This document shows, piece after piece, positions 8,501-16,293 of a stretch of DNA of 64,000 bases. Under the pieces are notes generated by a model. It saw only the letters and a list, made by a program, of their open reading frames with translations. It was not told the DNA's origin and made no database searches. This stretch comes from Shewanella sp. GD04112 (GTDB lineage: Bacteria; Pseudomonadota; Gammaproteobacteria; Enterobacterales; Shewanellaceae): the NCBI RefSeq assembly GCF_029835735.1, contig NZ_JAOEAL010000001.1, positions 558,001-622,000 on the forward strand, given 5' to 3'. Numbering within the stretch: position 1 is the stretch's first letter; each line of letters starts with the position of its first letter. A program made the translations under genes and the position numbers.

Positions 8501-10629
8501 TCCGCACGCCGATGAATGCGATTCTGGGGATGTCGTATCTCGTGCTACAGACAGAGCTGAACAGTAAGCAGCGGGATTATGTGGGCAAGGTGCATCAAGC
8601 CGCAGGTTCGCTGCTGGGCATACTCAACGATATTTTGGATTTTTCCAAGATTGAGGCCGAGAAGATGGATATCGAATGCACTGTATTCGATCTCGACGAT
8701 GTGCTGTCTAACTTGGCCAATGTGGTGAGTTACAAGGTCGAAGAGAAAAACATGGCGTTTATCTTCGATCTGCCGCCCGAGCTGCCCCGTTATTACCATG
8801 GTGATGGCCTGCGCTTGGGGCAGATCCTGATCAACTACTGCAATAACGCGGTCAAGTTTTCCCATGATGACAGCAGTGTGGTGTTAAGTTGTCAGAGTAC
8901 GCAACAGGGGGATGAGGTCGAACTGACCTTCTGCGTGGAAGATTTTGGCATTGGTATTCCCGAGCAAAAACAAGGGATGCTATTTGGCTCATTCGAACAA
9001 GTCGATGCCTCGACCTCTCGGGAGTATGGCGGCACCGGGCTTGGCTTGGCCATTTGTAAGCGTCTCGCCCATTTGATGGGCGGCGAGGTGTGGTGCGAGA
9101 GTGAGTTTGGTGTGGGTAGCCGCTTCTACCTCAGGATCACACTCAACTGTGCAGATACCTATGAGCCTAAGTCGCTATTCGATGCCTTAGCGGGCGAAAC
9201 CGCTAAGTTAGTCGGGCTGCACCCTAGATTAGAAACGTTACTCACAGAACATGGGATATCGGCCCAAATGCAGGTCTCAGTGGCCGACCCTGATAGCGTG
9301 ATTGAATCGCTTAACCACTCAGACTCACGCCAGCTTGTGCTCTGTGATTACAGTGCATTTAGCCCAGCGTTACTGGCTGCGCTAATGGCCAATCCCGATT
9401 CGCGGATGCTGCTGATTGGTAACCTCAGTGACCAAGACACCCTAAGGCCGCTGATTGAAAATAACCCAAGGGTGCTGTCACAAACGAAACCATTGACGCC
9501 TATCGCCATAGGTAATGCCCTGTTATCCCTGCTGGGACACAACAATGAGCATGGCAGACAGGTGCAGCAGGACCACTCTCTGCACGCCCTGAAGACTCAG
9601 TTAGCGGGGGCTGAGGTGTTACTGGTTGAGGATAATCAGCTCAATCAGGAGCTGGCGGTAGAGCTATTACGCCAAGCGGGCGTGAATGTCACTGTGGCGA
9701 ATCATGGGCTTGAGGCCATTGAGCGCATTGAGCAGCAGTACTTCGACTGTGTGCTTATGGATTGCCAGATGCCAGTGCTCGATGGTTACGAGGCGACTCG
9801 CAGGATCCGCGAATTGCCTGAATTTGCCAATCTGCCGATTTTGGCCATGACGGCCAATGCGATGTCCGGCGACATTGAAAAAGCGCTGGCGGTGGGGATG
9901 AATGACCAAATCACTAAACCTGTGCATGTGAAGGATCTCTACACTGTGATGGCGCGCTGGATAACGCCAAAGCAGCGTAAACCTGTACCCTTGGTATTAA
10001 AGCGAGCGAGCACAGGCCATGGCCTGCCGCAGCTCGATGGCTTACAGACTCACAATGGTCTTGCGCTTTGCGATCACAATGAGTCGCTCTACAGCCATTT
10101 GTTGGGGCTATTTATCAACACCAGCAAGACACTGCTCGGGCAGCAACAGCGCGCTTGGCAGGACGAAAATGCCGATGAGCTGCGCTTAAGCTTGCACACC
10201 TTAAAGGGCGTTGCCGCCAATGTTGGGGCGGTGGAGATCAGCCGCCAAGCCGGTGAACTCGAGCAGCAATGCCACTCGGCGCAGCAGAGTTTTACCGTGG
10301 AGTTACACGATCAACTGTTGGCGCTACAAACCGAATTACAGTGTTTGGTCAATGGCTTGGATCTTTGGCATCAACAGCTCAGCACTAAGGATGAAATCTG
10401 TCTGGATGATGACGCCTTAAGTGGGCTGATGGAGCAATTAGAAAACAGCCTGCTGGAATACAACACCAATGCCTTGGAATGGGTGAATAAGCTTATCCAT
10501 GCGCCGCAGTTTCAGTCCCAGGCGAGTGTGCTTAAACAGTTAAAAATGGATGTTGAACTGTTTGATTTTGAACAGGCATTAACGCGACTGCACACACTTA
10601 AATTAGCGCAGGAGGAAGTATGCAGTTAG
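5581..10629 (+). CDS. Giant hybrid sensor histidine kinase with two periplasmic binding-protein domains, PAS-PAS, REC and Hpt
   Basis: Start ATG 5581 follows AGAGGAAAAG. Domain order in the 1682-residue protein: membrane anchor/signal near residues 34-62 (SLGYFACLLSLSASLLCL); a type-1 periplasmic binding-protein fold (about 80-390, sugar-binding/LuxP-like: SMILEADRPFWNQVAKF, DLNIQLDIVYGDG, VAGIIFVPI); a type-2 solute-binding domain of the BvgS/EvgS kind (about 430-655, VKVGIDPHSAPIDFIDENG); one transmembrane helix at 664-685; PAS domains at about 710-825 and 840-945; HisKA with His972 in SHEIRTPMNAILG; HATPase with GGTGLGL at 1150-1156; receiver with Asp1394 and Lys1446; Hpt with His1539 in LHTLKGVAANVGA. 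All phosphorelay residues are present. It should sense small periplasmic ligands and pass phosphate His-Asp-His to a partner, most likely the overlapping downstream protein and the divergent HD-GYP regulator. The stop overlaps the next gene by 10 bases. Confidence 0.93.
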   Translation: MAVFGILSGRLDKAIRHIFTAIGGQRQSVKPSVRVISSLGYFACLLSLSASLLCLWPNTVAANEMSQQEHRQALSQLTPAQKLAHSHRVSMILEADRPFWNQVAKFAKIAAMDLNIQLDIVYGDGTPETLLTLGHEAIDSAVAGIIFVPILGMGQDLLVEAKRNNIPVVTINSEFSQSSLALRTQNPNWVGKVTMNSSNLGQNLLEKMFEEEASSEQMNLLLLAGSKDNLDVQKRTAELKNSVSKQFANAKFKVVNTDWSASAARDAYLKAIQQDPNINTVIAMNTTMAMAVTHEAEADTSRPMPHIGSLSWNHQLAQGIQKGTVAAGVGGVEFQGAFGLVLLFDYLNGVDTRAKGFEFQVLPLIISPNNYNDYYELLDFDSLQPDFSRVSLALNTNLFLVDFRLGSLIPNMDVHRFMTLLSVEERAFINNNPIVKVGIDPHSAPIDFIDENGIHRGMMADYLAEISRVVPLIFQTYNEGSWQQVIDEFKRHDVDMLSLASANAGREQWMLFTDAINQYPAVIVTHVDGEHPSSLEQLKGKSVSVVSGDVTQTQLLEDYPEIVLIPFENLEQALTAVKQHQVDAAFVNFPSTAYLLQSPQFNRLQIVSASDYRFGISMGVRKDWPELQSILNKALAQIPQDKVREIQHRWVNVQYELGLKKQQVFDWAVRIAVAVVLVLLMFSLRNRRLNKDIAQRIHTEEQLSLSMNKFQALFDSAVDACVITDRQGVIIECNSALLSLLKYQHKHQLIGRRTLVYYPPHLGETDSETLFEQRLQTVLDQGQLRFEADFVTSMAEIVNVEVTLKRIELNGSLFVLGTYHDLSERKLMNALLERERDLLKHVLGRSPIGVWICIEGVCRYVNEQITEMTGLEVGQSVYRIFVQPDDYRCHIRELDLSQDSTVFETQLFDAHGQRRDVLLTSYHTVQDGQNANLCWALDITDTKSIQDELAIAKEAAEAANHAKSDFLANMSHEIRTPMNAILGMSYLVLQTELNSKQRDYVGKVHQAAGSLLGILNDILDFSKIEAEKMDIECTVFDLDDVLSNLANVVSYKVEEKNMAFIFDLPPELPRYYHGDGLRLGQILINYCNNAVKFSHDDSSVVLSCQSTQQGDEVELTFCVEDFGIGIPEQKQGMLFGSFEQVDASTSREYGGTGLGLAICKRLAHLMGGEVWCESEFGVGSRFYLRITLNCADTYEPKSLFDALAGETAKLVGLHPRLETLLTEHGISAQMQVSVADPDSVIESLNHSDSRQLVLCDYSAFSPALLAALMANPDSRMLLIGNLSDQDTLRPLIENNPRVLSQTKPLTPIAIGNALLSLLGHNNEHGRQVQQDHSLHALKTQLAGAEVLLVEDNQLNQELAVELLRQAGVNVTVANHGLEAIERIEQQYFDCVLMDCQMPVLDGYEATRRIRELPEFANLPILAMTANAMSGDIEKALAVGMNDQITKPVHVKDLYTVMARWITPKQRKPVPLVLKRASTGHGLPQLDGLQTHNGLALCDHNESLYSHLLGLFINTSKTLLGQQQRAWQDENADELRLSLHTLKGVAANVGAVEISRQAGELEQQCHSAQQSFTVELHDQLLALQTELQCLVNGLDLWHQQLSTKDEICLDDDALSGLMEQLENSLLEYNTNALEWVNKLIHAPQFQSQASVLKQLKMDVELFDFEQALTRLHTLKLAQEEVCS

Positions 10630-12191
10630 GTCAGATGCAGTGTTTGATCGTCGAGGATATGGATGCCCTGCGTAAGATTATGGCCGAGCAGCTGCGGCAA
10701 CTCGGTTTTGGTCAAGTGTTACAGGCCGATTGTGGTCGCCAAGCCTTGGATGTCTTACAGCGTCATCAGGTCGAGTTGTTGCTGCTGGATTGGAGCATGC
10801 CCGATGGCGATGGCCAAGAGTTACTCGAGAGTCTGCGCCAGCAGGAAAAATGGCGGGACTTACCCATTATCCTCGTGACGGCCAATGCCCATCGAGGTTT
10901 AGTGGACGTGGCAATGAAATACCATGTCGCAGACATTATCGCTAAGCCTTTTAACTCTAAAACCTTGCAGGGCAGAGTGTTACAGGCGCTCACGCGTCGG
11001 CATAAACGCCCTCAAGTTGCGCTATCTTCAGCGATGGCGGCCAAAGTAGAAACAACGGCGACAACTGAAACCGCGCCCGCCTTGAATGTGGTGCTGGTAG
11101 TCGATGATATGCCGGATAATCTGGCCTTTATGGCGGGGCTCTTAAATGACGAATATAAGGTGCTGTTTGCCAAGGACGGTAAGGCGGCGCTAAAGATTTG
11201 CCAATCGGCGACGCCGCCCGATGCGGTGTTGTTAGATGTGATGATGCCCGAGATGGATGGGCATCAAGTGCTGCAAGCCTTGAGATCTGAGCCTAAATCG
11301 GCGCAGATCCCAGTGATCTTTGTCAGCGCCCTCGGCGAGGTTGAGCATCATCTACAGGGGCTTAGAGGCGGCGCGATAGATTACCTTACTAAGCCAGTAC
11401 AGCCAGAGATCTTAAAGCTCAAACTGGCGAATGTGCTAGCACAAATGCAGCGTCAGCGGGCATTACAGCAAGAGTGCGACGAGATGCAGCGTCTGGCACA
11501 ACTCAAAGACAATGCCGATGGCATCATGAGCCACGATCTTAAAAATCCGCTGGCGACCATCAGCGCGCTGGCGCAAAAGCTCGCGCAGGATAAAAGCTGT
11601 CCTAAGGAGTGGCTGCCCAAGATTAATTTGGTCGATGAATTGGCCCTACAGTCGATCAACACCGTGAATTTGACCTCGGATATTCTGCGTATCGAGGCGG
11701 GGCAATATGCCTTGGATGCCGAATGGTTTTCGGTGCATGAGATGCTTAAGCAGTTGCTGCAGGCGGCGCAGCTAACCTTTCACAGCAAACAGTTAGTGGC
11801 GTATTTGTTACCCGACGAAGACCCTTGCAGCAGCTTCGATGTGATGGGCGACCCTAAGCTCTGCCATCCTATGCTGTTCAATCTGCTAAAAAATGCCTTC
11901 GAGGCGGCGCGCCCTAAGACTAAGGTGGCGATTTCGCTATCGCGCCAGGAAGGTGATGTACTGATCGCTATTGAAAACACAGGCGCCGTGCCCGTCGATA
12001 TCCGTGAACAGTTTTGGGAAAAATATGTCACTCAAGGCAAGGCTGAGGGGCTAGGCATAGGCACCTATGCGGCCCGTTTGTTTGCTCGGGCGCAAAAGGG
12101 CGAGGCTAATCTCGTGGTGGATGATACTAAGTTATTGACTCGAGTGGAGCTACGTCTACCCGCCGCCGTCGATGCCGTGGTCGCCGAGTGA
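10620..12191 (+). CDS. Tandem-receiver hybrid: REC-REC-histidine kinase core
   Basis: Start ATG 10620 overlaps the end of the sensor gene by 10 bases and has GGAGGAAG inside that gene, so translation is coupled. The 523-residue cytoplasmic protein has receiver 1 (acidic pair Glu12-Asp13, Asp57 in LLDWSMPDGDG, AKPF), receiver 2 (about 157-280, Asp206 in LLDVMMPEMDG, TKPV), a short helix, then a kinase module with His305 in MSHDLKNPLATI and an ATPase domain with NLLKNAFEAARPK as N box and GLGIGTYAARL as G box. Kinase with receivers in front and no sensor is unusual and suggests an intermediate that takes phosphate from the upstream Hpt and feeds back or branches. A hairpin terminator follows at 12207-12230. 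Confidence 0.9.
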   Translation: MQLGQMQCLIVEDMDALRKIMAEQLRQLGFGQVLQADCGRQALDVLQRHQVELLLLDWSMPDGDGQELLESLRQQEKWRDLPIILVTANAHRGLVDVAMKYHVADIIAKPFNSKTLQGRVLQALTRRHKRPQVALSSAMAAKVETTATTETAPALNVVLVVDDMPDNLAFMAGLLNDEYKVLFAKDGKAALKICQSATPPDAVLLDVMMPEMDGHQVLQALRSEPKSAQIPVIFVSALGEVEHHLQGLRGGAIDYLTKPVQPEILKLKLANVLAQMQRQRALQQECDEMQRLAQLKDNADGIMSHDLKNPLATISALAQKLAQDKSCPKEWLPKINLVDELALQSINTVNLTSDILRIEAGQYALDAEWFSVHEMLKQLLQAAQLTFHSKQLVAYLLPDEDPCSSFDVMGDPKLCHPMLFNLLKNAFEAARPKTKVAISLSRQEGDVLIAIENTGAVPVDIREQFWEKYVTQGKAEGLGIGTYAARLFARAQKGEANLVVDDTKLLTRVELRLPAAVDAVVAE

Positions 12192-12206
12192 TAAAGGCAC
12201 AATAAA

Positions 12207-12230
12207 AAGGGCAAGCCTTAGCTTGCCCTT
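12207..12230. terminator. Bidirectional terminator hairpin
   Basis: AAGGGCAAGC (12207-12216) and GCTTGCCCTT (12221-12230) form a perfect 10-base-pair stem around CTTA. It lies between the convergent kinase gene (stop 12191) and the S9 peptidase gene (stop 12237). An A run precedes the left arm, giving the minus-strand transcript a T-rich tail. Confidence 0.8.
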
Positions 12231-12236
12231 AGCGCG

Positions 12237-14297
12237 TTAGAGTTTATTGATATCGACGTTTAAACCGTCCAAGTGTTTTAGGATTTCAGGATTCACATTG
12301 GTGTCGACACGCCCACCTAAGTGCTCAGCAAAAAACTGCTCGGTGGCGACAATCGAGGCCAGTTTATTGGCTCGCTTACTGAATCCATGCCCTTCATCTT
12401 TTGCAAGTATGTACTTAACAGGCAAAGACTTTTGGTACATCTTCTTAGCGATATTGTCCGATTCTATTTGGGTGACGCGTGGGTCATTCGCCCCTTGGAT
12501 CAGCATCAATGGTGCCTTGATGTTATCGACATAGTTAATTGGCGAGCGTTTTTCCATATCTTGCTTTTGCTCGGCAATCTGTGGGTCACCTACCGACTCA
12601 AACCATTGGCCTAAATAGGGGCGCCAGTAGTCGGGGAAGGAATTCATCAGCGTCACTAGGCTCGATGGCCCTACATAGGCGATCACCGCTTGGTACAAGT
12701 CAGGCGTAAAGGTCGCGCCAGACAGCGCCGCATAGCCACCGTAGGAGGCACCGAAGATCCCTAAACGTTGTTTATCGGCAATACCCTGCGCCACTAAGTA
12801 GTTGGCACCGTCGGTGAGATCGTGCTGCATGCTGCCAATCCCCCAATTATTGTTACCCAAGTTTAAGAATTTCTTACCGAACCCTGTCGATGCACGGAAG
12901 TTAGGTTGCAACACCGCATAGCCACGGTTGGCATAAAACTGGGCAATCGCGTGGAAATAACCCGAGTCGAGCGTCCAAAAATCCCGTGCCCAAGGGCCGC
13001 CGTGGGGCAGGATAATGGTCGGCAGCTGCGTCTGTTTACCCTTAGGCAGTGTTAAATAGGCTTGGATTTTCACCCCGTCCCGCGCGGTATACACGATTGA
13101 TTGGCGCGGCGAGAGTTGATCCGCTGGAATGCTGGCCGGAATGTCGACTAACAGATGGATATCCCCTGTGGCGGCATTGTATTGATAGTCCGCGCCCGCG
13201 GCTCTGTCGCTGGCGACATGGATTTGCCACAGATGGGTTTTCTCGTTCATCTCGCCAATCGTGATTTCAACATCTTGATTAAAATGACGATTAATCACAC
13301 CCCAATGGCGGGCAAACTCGGCATCTAAGGGATAAACCCGTAAGCGACCACCGTAGTAAGCCACGGCTAAGGGCTCGCCCGCATCGTTAAATTGCACCGA
13401 ATAGACGTCGGCCTCGTTGTCGGGATCCTTGTGCAGCGTCTCATATTTACCCGTCATCAGATCGACTTTCAGCAATTCCTGCTTATCGCGATCACCGATA
13501 TTGGCGCTGATATAGGCGAGTTTTTTGTCATCGTTTACTTTAAGAATATCGATGCTCTCACCCTTAGCGCTTTGGATGATCTTGCGCCAGTTGCCGTCGA
13601 TCAACACATACAAGGCATTGGTGTTATCGAGATTACTGCTGCTGGCAATCACAGGTTTACCCTGCTTGTTAAACTTCACTTGAGTAAAGCTCAGTTCGTT
13701 CTTCAGGATAGGGGTTAACTTGCCATCGTGGATGTTGAGCAGATAAATATCCATACGGCTCGAATCATCGTGGTTGGCTTGAACAACCAGTAAATCAGGA
13801 TTGTCTTTTACCTGCTCGAGCACGCTGTATTGCACATCGTCCTTATGGGTTAAGCGTTGCTCTTTGGCGGTGATCTTGCCCGCGTGTTCTTCAAAGCTCA
13901 GCTTGTAAATCTGGGTGTTCTCATTACCGCCTTTGTCCTTCATAAAGAACAAATCATTGCCCTTTGCGGACCATTCGAAGTCGCGAATCGGTTCGGCGGA
14001 GGTGGTCAGTGGCGTGGCGCTGGCAAGATCGGCCTTATCTGCCATCAGGAAGATATTGCTAGCCCCTTGGTACTCCTTCACAAAGGCGAGCCACTTGCCA
14101 TCGTCTGACATTTTCAGATGGCGAATGCTCTGCTCGTTAAAGAAGTTTTCGATAGGAATTAACGGCGCTTCGGTTTGCTGTGTCGCGGCAACTTGAGGTT
14201 GTGCATTTTGGGTATCAGCGGCGCTGCAACCCGTCAGTAACAGTGCGGCGGCAATGGCAGCACTGCATAACTGACTCGTGAATGGAAATTTTTGCAT
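12237..14297 (-). CDS. S9 family (prolyl oligopeptidase-type) serine peptidase, lipoprotein
   Basis: Start chosen at ATG 14297 (MQKFPFTSQL...), which has AGGTGA 5 bases upstream; a GTG at 14306 has no such site. The 686-residue protein starts with a lipoprotein signal (LLLTGCSAADT), then a beta-propeller-like region with repeated strand motifs (residues about 40-400) and a C-terminal alpha/beta hydrolase domain. The catalytic Ser518 lies in GASYGGYA, followed by Asp in GANDPRVT and His in DEGHGF, so the triad is complete. The family cleaves short peptides or acyl-peptides after Pro or other residues. Being tethered to the envelope, it probably digests peptides in the periplasm. It is convergent with the signalling operon. 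Confidence 0.92.
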   Translation of the reverse strand: MQKFPFTSQLCSAAIAAALLLTGCSAADTQNAQPQVAATQQTEAPLIPIENFFNEQSIRHLKMSDDGKWLAFVKEYQGASNIFLMADKADLASATPLTTSAEPIRDFEWSAKGNDLFFMKDKGGNENTQIYKLSFEEHAGKITAKEQRLTHKDDVQYSVLEQVKDNPDLLVVQANHDDSSRMDIYLLNIHDGKLTPILKNELSFTQVKFNKQGKPVIASSSNLDNTNALYVLIDGNWRKIIQSAKGESIDILKVNDDKKLAYISANIGDRDKQELLKVDLMTGKYETLHKDPDNEADVYSVQFNDAGEPLAVAYYGGRLRVYPLDAEFARHWGVINRHFNQDVEITIGEMNEKTHLWQIHVASDRAAGADYQYNAATGDIHLLVDIPASIPADQLSPRQSIVYTARDGVKIQAYLTLPKGKQTQLPTIILPHGGPWARDFWTLDSGYFHAIAQFYANRGYAVLQPNFRASTGFGKKFLNLGNNNWGIGSMQHDLTDGANYLVAQGIADKQRLGIFGASYGGYAALSGATFTPDLYQAVIAYVGPSSLVTLMNSFPDYWRPYLGQWFESVGDPQIAEQKQDMEKRSPINYVDNIKAPLMLIQGANDPRVTQIESDNIAKKMYQKSLPVKYILAKDEGHGFSKRANKLASIVATEQFFAEHLGGRVDTNVNPEILKHLDGLNVDINKL

Positions 14298-14454
14298 TGT
14301 CGTCACCTGAGTGTATTGAAATTGAAAACATGCTAATACGAAAATTAATTATCGTAAAACAATAAATTTATATTTCTTTGTAATATTTTTTGTCGAAGGA
14401 TTATACTGGTGCTCGTTCGCTAAGAATTATCTAGGGTGATGTTTGGGTGAGTTG

Positions 14455-14973
14455 ATGAATCAAAATTTTAAAAAATTAATAAAAATCAGTGAGTTTTGCC
14501 GCTGGCTGGTGCTCTTTTCGGCGGTGGCCATTGTCGGCTACCTGTTTTATTGCTATTGGGCCTACGACGATATTCGCTTCAACAGCAGTAACACCCAGTT
14601 GCTTGAGTTATGGCACCTCGCAAGCGCCAACAGAATGTTGTTGCTTGCAATGCTAACTCCTTTATTTATCACATTTTTATTAGGAGTCTATTGGCTGCAA
14701 CGGCTCTTATCCTGCTATCAGCGCGGCCTGTTTTTCAGTGATGAGAGTATGAAATGTTACCTATGGCTAGTGTGGTTAAAAGTGGCGGCCTTAGTGTTCG
14801 AGATGCTGCAAACCTTAGGGATAGGTATCTATCATCAGTCATTTTTTGAAGAAGGTCGTATCGAACTGGTGCTCGATTTTGGCAATATATCGACGATTTT
14901 ACTGATGTTGCTGATCGTGTATTTGCTTAAAGCCGCCCGTGATTATGAGGCGGAAAACCAAGAGTTTGTTTGA
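14455..14973 (+). CDS. DUF2975 four-helix membrane protein
   Basis: Start chosen at ATG 14455 (MNQNFKKLIK...), with GGGTGAG upstream; a TTG at 14443 is a possible longer start. The 172-residue protein has about four hydrophobic helices (RWLVLFSAVAIVGYLFYCYW, MLLLAMLTPLFITFLLGVYWL, a mid segment VWLKVAALVFEMLQTLGI, STILLMLLIVYLLKAA) typical of DUF2975 (PF11188). Its stop overlaps the following XRE regulator gene by 4 bases (TTGA), the classic arrangement for this pair. Members are thought to be small sensory or stress membrane proteins under the partner regulator, but the function is unknown. Confidence 0.85.
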   Translation: MNQNFKKLIKISEFCRWLVLFSAVAIVGYLFYCYWAYDDIRFNSSNTQLLELWHLASANRMLLLAMLTPLFITFLLGVYWLQRLLSCYQRGLFFSDESMKCYLWLVWLKVAALVFEMLQTLGIGIYHQSFFEEGRIELVLDFGNISTILLMLLIVYLLKAARDYEAENQEFV

Positions 14974-15203
14974 TTTTGAATATTATCGTTAATTTAGACG
15001 TCATGATGGCGGTGCGAAAGGTGAGCTCTAAGGAGCTGGCCAAAGCGGTGGGCATTACCGAGGCTAACTTGTCGCTGTTAAAACGGGGCAAAGTCAAAGG
15101 GGTGCGTTTCGATACCTTGGCGAGTATCTGTGAATACTTGGCCTGTCAGCCGGGGGATATTTTGGAATACCGCAAGGATGCCGAGCAAGACGCGTCGGAC
15201 TAA
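14970..15203 (+). CDS. YozG-like XRE-family HTH regulator
   Basis: A 77-residue Cro/C1-type protein: an N-terminal strand IIVNLDVMMAVRK, then helix-turn-helix SSKELAKAVGITEANLSLLKRGKVKGVRFDTLASICEYL and the family-typical ending CQPGDILEYR. The start is TTG 14970, or TTG 14976 (MNIIVNLDVMM), which better matches the usual N-terminus. Either way it overlaps or abuts the DUF2975 stop, so translation is coupled. It probably regulates its own operon. Confidence 0.88.
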   Translation: MILNIIVNLDVMMAVRKVSSKELAKAVGITEANLSLLKRGKVKGVRFDTLASICEYLACQPGDILEYRKDAEQDASD

Positions 15204-15211
15204 GGAAGTGG

Positions 15212-15251
15212 CCTAGGCTGCATGCTGTTTCTACATGCTGTGCAGCCTAGG
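15212..15251. terminator. Stem-loop between XRE regulator and NTP pyrophosphohydrolase gene
   Basis: CCTAGGCTGCA (15212-15222) and TGCAGCCTAGG (15241-15251) form an 11-base-pair stem with an 18-base loop, placed between two convergent genes. No good T run follows, so the strength is uncertain. Confidence 0.55.
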
Positions 15252-15260
15252 TTTGCGGTT

Positions 15261-15839
15261 TTACGCTTTTACTAACTGAGTTAAATCCGCAGGGCGATAG
15301 TACACCGATTTTAATACCTTGCCTTGGCGCACGACTTTACCGGCCATTTCCACATCCTTGGCGCATTTGGCGATGATAAACTCGCCCTTTTTGCTGCCAA
15401 CGATTTCAACGCCTTGCTCGGCATAGAAGGCGATAGTCTCTGTCAGTTCCTGCTCATTGCGGCACACTTTGCTCATGTTGCTCGAATGCACTTCATCCCA
15501 GCAGGCGATAAAGTCGATTTCGCGGTTTTTAGCCACACACAGCAGCAAGTCGATAAGGTAGCTGATCTCTAGGCGGTCACTCATTTGGGCCGCGCCTAAA
15601 TGCACTAAACGCCCCATTAATACATACACAGAATCGACAATGGCATCGGCCTGTTCGATACGGCTATCGGCTTCGGCAAGTTCGGTTAATTCTTCAATAA
15701 TCAGTGAAGTATGTAGCGTATCGGCCTTTTCATCCAAGGAGCTAGCATCGTTGACGGCGAGGTCGAAGGTGCTGCGAAACTCACTGATATCACGGTACAA
15801 GTGGTCATAAATAGGTTGAGTTAAACAAGTGAGTTTCAT
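15261..15839 (-). CDS. All-alpha NTP pyrophosphohydrolase (MazG/PRA-PH-like) family protein
   Basis: A 192-residue protein with the hallmarks of all-alpha nucleotide pyrophosphohydrolases: HTSLIIEELTELAEADSRIEQADAIVDSVYVLMGRL, that is EExxE followed about 20 residues later by an ExxD-like metal site (DAIVD). The second half (DEVHSSNMSKVCRNEQEL...YRPADLTQLV) resembles phage and proteobacterial relatives of the phosphoribosyl-ATP pyrophosphohydrolase superfamily. The likely reaction is Mg2+-dependent hydrolysis of an NTP or dNTP to NMP and pyrophosphate; the substrate cannot be set. AAGG lies 8 bases before the start. It is a single gene, convergent with the XRE pair. Confidence 0.8.
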   Translation of the reverse strand: MKLTCLTQPIYDHLYRDISEFRSTFDLAVNDASSLDEKADTLHTSLIIEELTELAEADSRIEQADAIVDSVYVLMGRLVHLGAAQMSDRLEISYLIDLLLCVAKNREIDFIACWDEVHSSNMSKVCRNEQELTETIAFYAEQGVEIVGSKKGEFIIAKCAKDVEMAGKVVRQGKVLKSVYYRPADLTQLVKA

Positions 15840-16293
15840 CGGGAAGCCTTAGATTTTATCAATGGGTTTTACGAATGGATTTGCAAAATCGATTCATGGA
15901 TAACAGCGGCAATTCTAAAGAAAGGTGGCGCAGAATACAAAGCGAGTCCGCCTTGGGGTAAAAATACCCGCTGCCAAATCGGGGAGCAGCGGGCTTCGAT
16001 ATGCGCTGGGTGTAAGTGCGCTCAGTAGCTATCTGTCGTGGCTTTGTGTTATTGGCCAAGCTAATTCATTCTATTTGGCATCGCGAATACTGATCTTGGC
16101 TTGGGCTAGGGGTGTTTACCTACTCAGTGCTGTAATTAGACTGTATTAAAGACTTTGCATTAACTTTCTATCATAAAGCGTGAGTTTCTTTTACATCTCA
16201 CCATATCGCCAGTTACACTGCCTCGCCATGCTGGAAAGCATTCGAATAGCCAAAATACCAAAAATACAAGAATAACAACGGAAGGAGTCTCTC
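15840..16293. other. Intergenic region with an orphan minus-strand terminator
   Basis: A 454-base region between the divergent NTP pyrophosphohydrolase and M13 peptidase genes. Apart from the hairpin at 15967-15993 it holds no credible coding frame: small open frames at 15859-16059 and 15925-16149 lack ribosome sites and recognisable content. The last 100 bases should carry the M13 promoter. Confidence 0.5.
15967..15993 (-). terminator. Rho-independent terminator on the minus strand, possible sRNA 3' end
   Basis: CCCGCTGC (15967-15974) pairs with GCAGCGGG (15986-15993) around 11 bases. Read on the minus strand, the hairpin is followed directly by TATTTTTA (complement of 15959-15966). No minus-strand protein gene ends here, so it may end a small RNA made from about 16000-16200. 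Confidence 0.45.

Noticed and set aside
15859..16149. Two small frames on opposite strands before the M13 gene
   Set aside because: They overlap each other and a terminator hairpin, and neither has a start site or known content.
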